Source: JBFMAE01 sp040756085 (GTDB taxonomy: Bacteria; Desulfobacterota; BSN033; UBA1163). Taken from it: a DNA stretch of 10,203 bases. How positions within the stretch are numbered: the first letter of the stretch is position 1; the number at the start of each line of letters is the position of its first letter. This document shows positions 7,453 to 10,203 of this stretch, piece after piece. The DNA is taken from the NCBI GenBank assembly GCA_040756085.1, contig JBFMAE010000360.1, forward strand, positions 1 to 10,203, written 5' to 3'. Both the position numbers and the translations under genes were made by a program. Under the pieces are notes generated by a model. That model made no database searches. It was not told the origin of the DNA and saw nothing but the letters and a program-made list of their open reading frames with translations.

Positions 7453-7501
7453 TTCGGAATGCAAAGTTCGGAATAAAATATTCCGCAATCTGCATTCCGT
7501 A
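7453..7501. repeat. Two-tier perfect-arm hairpin in 7-base register between b6 and subunit IV genes
   Basis: Most of the 70-base spacer is one palindrome. Outer arms CGGAATGCA (7455-7463) and TGCATTCCG (7491-7499) pair perfectly over nine bases. Inner arms CGGAATA (7469-7475) and TATTCCG (7479-7485) pair over seven around an AAA loop, and a symmetric five-by-five internal loop separates the tiers. The sequence also reads in heptads, with TTCGGAA at 7453 and 7467, TTCCGCA at 7481 and TTCCGTA at 7495. No T-run follows, so it is not an intrinsic terminator. In mRNA it would be a stable hairpin just before the subunit IV ribosome-binding site. Confidence 0.75.
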
Positions 7502-7518
7502 CTCAATGTGAGGCGACT

Positions 7519-8067
7519 ATGCCTACAAAAGATAGCGAAAAGGTCTTCATCAAAGATCCGAATAAAACGTATGGTCTGATGGAGATTGTGGATGGGACTT
7601 CGCCGATGGTGGAGAAGGCGCCCGAGGATACGGTGGAGACTTTTCCCCATTACATCATTCTCTTAACAATCTGCTCCTTAGCGGTCACCTTTATCCTCTT
7701 GATCATCTCCCTCTTATTCGACGCCCCTCTGGAAGACTTAGCGAACCCACTTGTGACTCCCAACCCAGGCAAGGCGCCCTGGTATTTTACAGGGATTCAA
7801 GAATTGATCCATTATACAACCAAACCAGTGATCCCTGCCATCATTATCCCCTTGCTCATTATCGTCTGGCTTTTTCTGATCCCTTATATTGATAGAACAG
7901 CAAAAACTCGACCTGGGATCTTTTTAAATCGGATCTTTGTGGGCGGGGAAAAAAGAAGAATACTCATTATCCTCTTTACAGCCTTTATTTTTGGAGCACT
8001 CATCTTTACAGTGATCGGCTCTTTATTTCGAGGTGAAAACTGGGGTTTTGTTCTCCCGTGGAAATGA
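7519..8067 (+). CDS. Subunit IV-type cytochrome b C-terminal subunit
   Basis: The protein has 182 residues, with GAGG about seven bases before ATG 7519. Three membrane helices are visible near residues 44-66, 103-125 and 146-170, the number found in b6f subunit IV, and NPLVTPNPGKAPWYF (76-90) is the Qo-site ef loop. The canonical PEWY signature reads A86-P87-W88-Y89, so the quinol-facing glutamate of ubiquinol and plastoquinol enzymes is absent. PEWY variants of this kind are known in menaquinol-type complexes. With the b6 subunit it completes the cytochrome b core and the quinol oxidation site. An unusual spacer hairpin separates it from the b6 gene. Confidence 0.93.
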   Translation: MPTKDSEKVFIKDPNKTYGLMEIVDGTSPMVEKAPEDTVETFPHYIILLTICSLAVTFILLIISLLFDAPLEDLANPLVTPNPGKAPWYFTGIQELIHYTTKPVIPAIIIPLLIIVWLFLIPYIDRTAKTRPGIFLNRIFVGGEKRRILIILFTAFIFGALIFTVIGSLFRGENWGFVLPWK

Positions 8068-8068
8068 A

Positions 8069-8120
8069 ATGAATATCAAATGTCAAAGCTCAAAGTTCAA
8101 ATGAAATCCAAAATCTAAAT
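8069..8120. repeat. Degenerate tandem heptamer spacer between subunit IV and Rieske genes
   Basis: The 51-base gap is built of degenerate 7-base units. TCAAA occurs at exactly 8076, 8083, 8090 and 8097, followed in the same register by AAATCCA at 8104 and AAATCTA at 8111. The last unit reaches the proposed Rieske ATG at 8119. It lacks the palindrome of the other two heptamer spacers. No ribosome-binding site can be recognised inside it. Confidence 0.65.
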
Positions 8121-8676
8121 GATCAAAGCTTTTCTTTTTAGGATTTTTTACTCCTCTGACTATCGGAGGTCAAAAAACAAAATAGATACCCAATCGATGC
8201 ACGATAAAAAAGCTATCTCCCGGAGAAAATTGATCGGTTATGCCTGGATTGCGGGGGGAGCCATAGTGATCGGGGAACTGATCGGTGGCACCTTTGCGTT
8301 TCTCTGGCCAAGAAAAAAGCAGGGGAAAGGTGAAAAGATCTTCATCGCAGGGAAAGTAAATGATTTTAAAGTGGGAGAGGTCATCTATTTTCGGAAAGAA
8401 AGGACCTATATACAGAGATTGGAAGGAGGTTTTTTAGCCTTTTCTGCTGTCTGCCCTCATCTACGATGCATCGTCAATTGGAATGAAGCGCTTAAAAAGT
8501 TTGAATGTCCTTGTCATGGTGCGAAATTCAATCGAAATGGAGAAGTCCTTGAAGGCCCTCCACCCCGTCCTTTAGACCTTTACAAACTCCAAATCGTGGA
8601 AGAAAAACTGGTCATCGACACGGCAAGTCCGATCGAGAGGAAAAAGTTTGAACCTTCTCAGGTTGTCAAGGGGTAG
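8119..8676 (+). CDS. Rieske 2Fe-2S protein of the bc complex
   Basis: The 185-residue protein has Rieske box 1, CPHLRC (112-117), and box 2, CPCHGAKF (130-137). Cluster ligands are C112, H114, C130 and H133, and C117/C132 can form the stabilising disulfide. A single membrane anchor spans about 39-63 and follows SRRKL (34-38), a twin-arginine-like motif consistent with Tat export of the folded cluster domain. The Ser and Tyr that hydrogen-bond the cluster in high-potential Rieske proteins are Ala135 and Phe137, predicting a lower midpoint potential. The start is uncertain: ATG 8119 and ATG 8197 (residue 27) both lack a good ribosome-binding site, and GGAGGT at 8165-8170 has no standard start at useful distance. 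Unlike most bc operons, the Rieske gene follows the cytochrome b genes. Confidence 0.93.
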   Translation: MIKAFLFRIFYSSDYRRSKNKIDTQSMHDKKAISRRKLIGYAWIAGGAIVIGELIGGTFAFLWPRKKQGKGEKIFIAGKVNDFKVGEVIYFRKERTYIQRLEGGFLAFSAVCPHLRCIVNWNEALKKFECPCHGAKFNRNGEVLEGPPPRPLDLYKLQIVEEKLVIDTASPIERKKFEPSQVVKG

Positions 8677-8679
8677 AGA

Positions 8680-9501
8680 ATGGAAAAGAAAATCCTTTTG
8701 GCCATGATTTTGACAGTAGCCATTGCCGTTTTTCTTACTGTCTATTGGTTGCTGGAACCCCATCGTGTAAAGGTAGAGGCTGAACATATGAAATTGGAAG
8801 AGGCTAAAAAAGGGGAAAGCTTATATATGATACACTGCGCTGGATGCCATGGAGAGACCGGTGGTCCTCAAAAAAGGGTGAGGGCCATCAATTCCAAGAA
8901 TTATCTCCAGGCCGTGGATGATACGATCCTTTATAAAATCATCGAACGGGGAATTCCACGAACAGGAATGTTTGCCCTCGGCGATAAAGAGGGAGGCCCG
9001 TTAAATCCGGAACAGATCAATCAATTGGTTGCTTTCATTCGAAGCTGGGAAAAGACAGCACCCGTTTTACCGGAGGAACCTCAGGCTAAAGAACGACCCT
9101 TCTTCGTACAGGAGGAAGCAGCTTATACAGGATCGGAATCTTGTATTGGATGCCATGATAGTCTCAATAAGAAACATATCGATGCTTGGAGAAGGTCCCC
9201 GATGACAAAAAATGCCTTTTTTCGAATTCAAAACGAATTGGATAAAACCAAATGTATCCCCTGCCATGCTACTGGATATGACCCTGAAAAGAAGACTTTT
9301 CAAGAGGAGAACGTGGGATGTGAGGCCTGCCATGGCCCTGGTGAAAAGTACCAAGATATGATGACGGGAAAGGATGCTCTTGAAGGCGGAAAGATTGCCC
9401 GAGAGAACGGTCTCAAGTCCTGCACTCGATGCCACAGGGCCCATATACGAAAGGACGAACATATCGCATTGGCAAGGAAAGGATTGCTTGCCTATCCATA
9501 A
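8680..9501 (+). CDS. Membrane-anchored pentaheme cytochrome c (monoheme domain plus tetraheme c554-like domain)
   Basis: The protein has 273 residues and starts three bases after the Rieske stop, with AAGGGG about eight bases upstream. An uncleaved N-terminal anchor spans about 4-25. Domain one (about 40-125) is a class I monoheme cytochrome with CAGCH (53-57) and a likely Met97 sixth ligand in GIPRTGMF; this is the expected cytochrome c1/f analogue. After a Pro/Glu-rich linker, domain two (about 148-265) has CIGCH (155-159), CIPCH (192-196), CEACH (214-218) and CTRCH (248-252). Its opening ESCIGCHD...H..AW..SP matches the cytochrome c554-like tetraheme family. The fusion would carry electrons from the Rieske protein through one heme to a four-heme outlet. 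It is the last gene before a strong terminator. Confidence 0.92.
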   Translation: MEKKILLAMILTVAIAVFLTVYWLLEPHRVKVEAEHMKLEEAKKGESLYMIHCAGCHGETGGPQKRVRAINSKNYLQAVDDTILYKIIERGIPRTGMFALGDKEGGPLNPEQINQLVAFIRSWEKTAPVLPEEPQAKERPFFVQEEAAYTGSESCIGCHDSLNKKHIDAWRRSPMTKNAFFRIQNELDKTKCIPCHATGYDPEKKTFQEENVGCEACHGPGEKYQDMMTGKDALEGGKIARENGLKSCTRCHRAHIRKDEHIALARKGLLAYP

Positions 9502-9572
9502 AACCGTGGGACTTGATTTTCTCTGAAGTTATGTGTTAGCAAAAGGTAAAAAAACGTAGTTAGCCTTAGGGG

Positions 9573-9603
9573 GGTGAACGGAAAAAATCCGTTCACCTTT
9601 TTT
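9573..9603 (+). terminator. Rho-independent terminator of the bc-complex operon
   Basis: A perfect ten-base-pair stem, GGTGAACGGA (9573-9582) with TCCGTTCACC (9588-9597), encloses a five-A loop and is followed directly by six T (9598-9603). It lies 71 bases after the pentaheme cytochrome stop and ends plus-strand transcription. Confidence 0.93.
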
Positions 9604-9610
9604 GTTCTTT

Positions 9611-9716
9611 ACCCCGTATAATCCCGAAAGCCCCAGCCTTCAGACTGGGGATGAAGGCAATTTCAAATCTAAAGATAAAGAAAGGCCCCGTCCTTTAGGG
9701 CGGGGATTTACGGGGT
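9611..9716. mobile_element. Palindromic element resembling IS200/IS605-type ends; possible solo or decayed copy
   Basis: Two similar hairpins lie inside a closing inverted repeat. Hairpin 1 is CCCCAGCCT (9631-9639) with AGACTGGGG (9642-9650), one mismatch and a TC loop. Hairpin 2 is CCCCGTCCT (9686-9694) with AGGGCGGGG (9697-9705), one wobble pair and a TT loop. Both are preceded by GAAAG and followed by AT. ACCCCGTA (9611-9618) pairs perfectly with TACGGGGT (9709-9716), so the whole can fold as a three-way junction. Hairpins of the form CCCC..CCTTYAGG..GGGG are familiar from ends of IS200/IS605-type and TnpB-encoding elements, but no transposase or TnpB gene is present. It could also be an independent structured RNA. 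Confidence 0.45.
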
Positions 9717-9777
9717 TTACATAAAGGGAGTGAAATCGGTTTTGAGTTTAAAAAACTTTGACGAAGGGGGGGATTTG

Positions 9778-9876
9778 ATGAAAAAATTAATGGGATTTAA
9801 ATTGCCAATTTTTCTTTCTGTTTTAATCTTCATTAACACTGGGGAATCATCAAAAATCTTTAGAAAGGAGGGATGA
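9778..9876 (+). CDS. Possible 32-residue membrane or leader peptide, perhaps a gene remnant
   Basis: ATG 9778 has a strong purine-rich ribosome-binding site, AAGGGGGGGAT, just upstream. The 32-residue product begins MKKLMGFKLPIFLSVLIF, like a signal peptide or single membrane helix, then ends quickly at TGA 9874-9876. The stop overlaps an ATG at 9873 that is in frame with the slipin gene. In many bacteria slipin genes follow nfeD, which encodes a protein with a signal peptide; this ORF could be the surviving 5' end of such a gene joined to its 3' neighbour by deletion. A translational-coupling leader peptide is the alternative. No function is recognised. Confidence 0.35.
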   Translation: MKKLMGFKLPIFLSVLIFINTGESSKIFRKEG

Positions 9877-9881
9877 GGAAG

Positions 9882-10203
9882 ATGGAAGGTGGGATTATTT
9901 TTCTTATCGTAGTTATCGTGTTAATTTTAGTGGCTTTAGCCATCAAAATTGTTAAGCAGTATCAGCGTGGGGTAGTGCTCCGTTTTGGGCGGCTGGTCAG
10001 AACAAGGGACCCAGGGTTCAATGTGATTATCCCCATCGTGGACCGAATGGCCAAGGTTAGTCTTCGTGTTGCCACCACGGTGCTTGAACCTCAGGAAGTA
10101 ATTACCAAGGACAATGTGACCGTCAAGGTGGATGCAGTAGTCTACTATATGGTGATAGACCCGGTGAAGGCAGTAATTAATGTTGAAGATTATCGGCAAG
10201 CTA
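9882..10203 (+). CDS. SPFH/Band 7 family protein, slipin-like (N-terminal part)
   Basis: The first 107 codons are present and the gene runs off the right edge. An N-terminal membrane helix (about 4-25) is followed by QYQRGVVLRFGRL, DPGFNVIIPIVDRM and the segment EPQEVITKDNVTVKVDAVVYY, all characteristic of slipins (stomatin-like SPFH proteins). Family members form membrane-associated oligomers and are usually paired with an NfeD protein. ATG 9882 is preferred with AGGAGG about ten bases upstream; ATG 9873 is in frame and overlaps the stop of the 32-codon ORF. The gene lies beyond the terminator and is not part of the electron-transfer operon. Its name rests on sequence motifs only. Confidence 0.92.
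   Translation, partial: MEGGIIFLIVVIVLILVALAIKIVKQYQRGVVLRFGRLVRTRDPGFNVIIPIVDRMAKVSLRVATTVLEPQEVITKDNVTVKVDAVVYYMVIDPVKAVINVEDYRQA

Noticed and set aside
9067..9462. 131-codon open frame on the minus strand opposite the pentaheme cytochrome
   Set aside because: It overlaps a gene with five heme motifs and has no family resemblance or credible start context.
9611..9716. CRISPR-like array suggested by two similar palindromes
   Set aside because: Only two non-identical copies exist and nothing resembles a regular repeat-spacer series or a cas gene.

Overview
The window reads as a chromosomal energy-metabolism locus from an anaerobic or facultative bacterium that uses a low-potential quinone, probably menaquinone. 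Gene style and content (NrfD-type membrane modules, multiheme c-type cytochromes, a split b6/subunit IV quinol:cytochrome c oxidoreductase and a GltD-like iron-sulfur flavoprotein) suggest a Desulfobacterota- or Nitrospirota-like lineage. That placement is inference; no taxonomic marker gene lies in the window.

Layout. (1) Bases 2-178 are the 3' end of a 4Fe-4S ferredoxin-like subunit, overlapping by one base with a ten-helix NrfD/ActC-type quinone-interacting membrane protein (178-1512). (2) After a 170-base spacer with 7-base periodicity come two paralogous exported tetraheme cytochromes (1683-2864 and 2889-4052), each made of four monoheme domains in an A-B-A-B arrangement. (3) A small glutaredoxin-like gene lies on the opposite strand (4099-4353). 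(4) A second plus-strand run holds a degenerate cyclic-nucleotide-binding-domain protein (4484-4957), a GltD-like FAD/NAD(P)/4Fe-4S protein (4954-6732), cytochrome b6 (6729-7448), subunit IV (7519-8067), a Rieske protein (8119-8676) and a membrane-anchored pentaheme cytochrome c (8680-9501), closed by a clear intrinsic terminator (9573-9603). (5) Beyond the terminator are a roughly 106-base palindromic element resembling IS200/IS605-type ends, a 32-codon ORF and the 5' end of an SPFH-family (slipin) gene that runs off the window.

How the genes may work together. The b6/IV/Rieske/cytochrome c genes encode a menaquinol:cytochrome c oxidoreductase. Its b subunit keeps the cysteine used for the extra covalent heme cn in b6-type complexes, its Qo loop reads APWY, and the Rieske protein lacks the Ser and Tyr that raise the potential in mitochondrial-type proteins. 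These points agree with low-potential quinone chemistry. The flavoprotein gene overlaps its neighbours by four bases on both sides, so a cytoplasmic NAD(P)H module may attach to the bc complex. The ferredoxin/NrfD pair could be a second quinone-reactive module, and the periplasmic cytochromes (13 c-type heme motifs in all) could link the modules to terminal acceptors or donors.

The least explained signal is non-coding. Three spacers of this locus (about 1519-1664, 7453-7501 and 8069-8120) share no obvious sequence but all show degenerate 7-base periodicity, two of them as inverted repeats.
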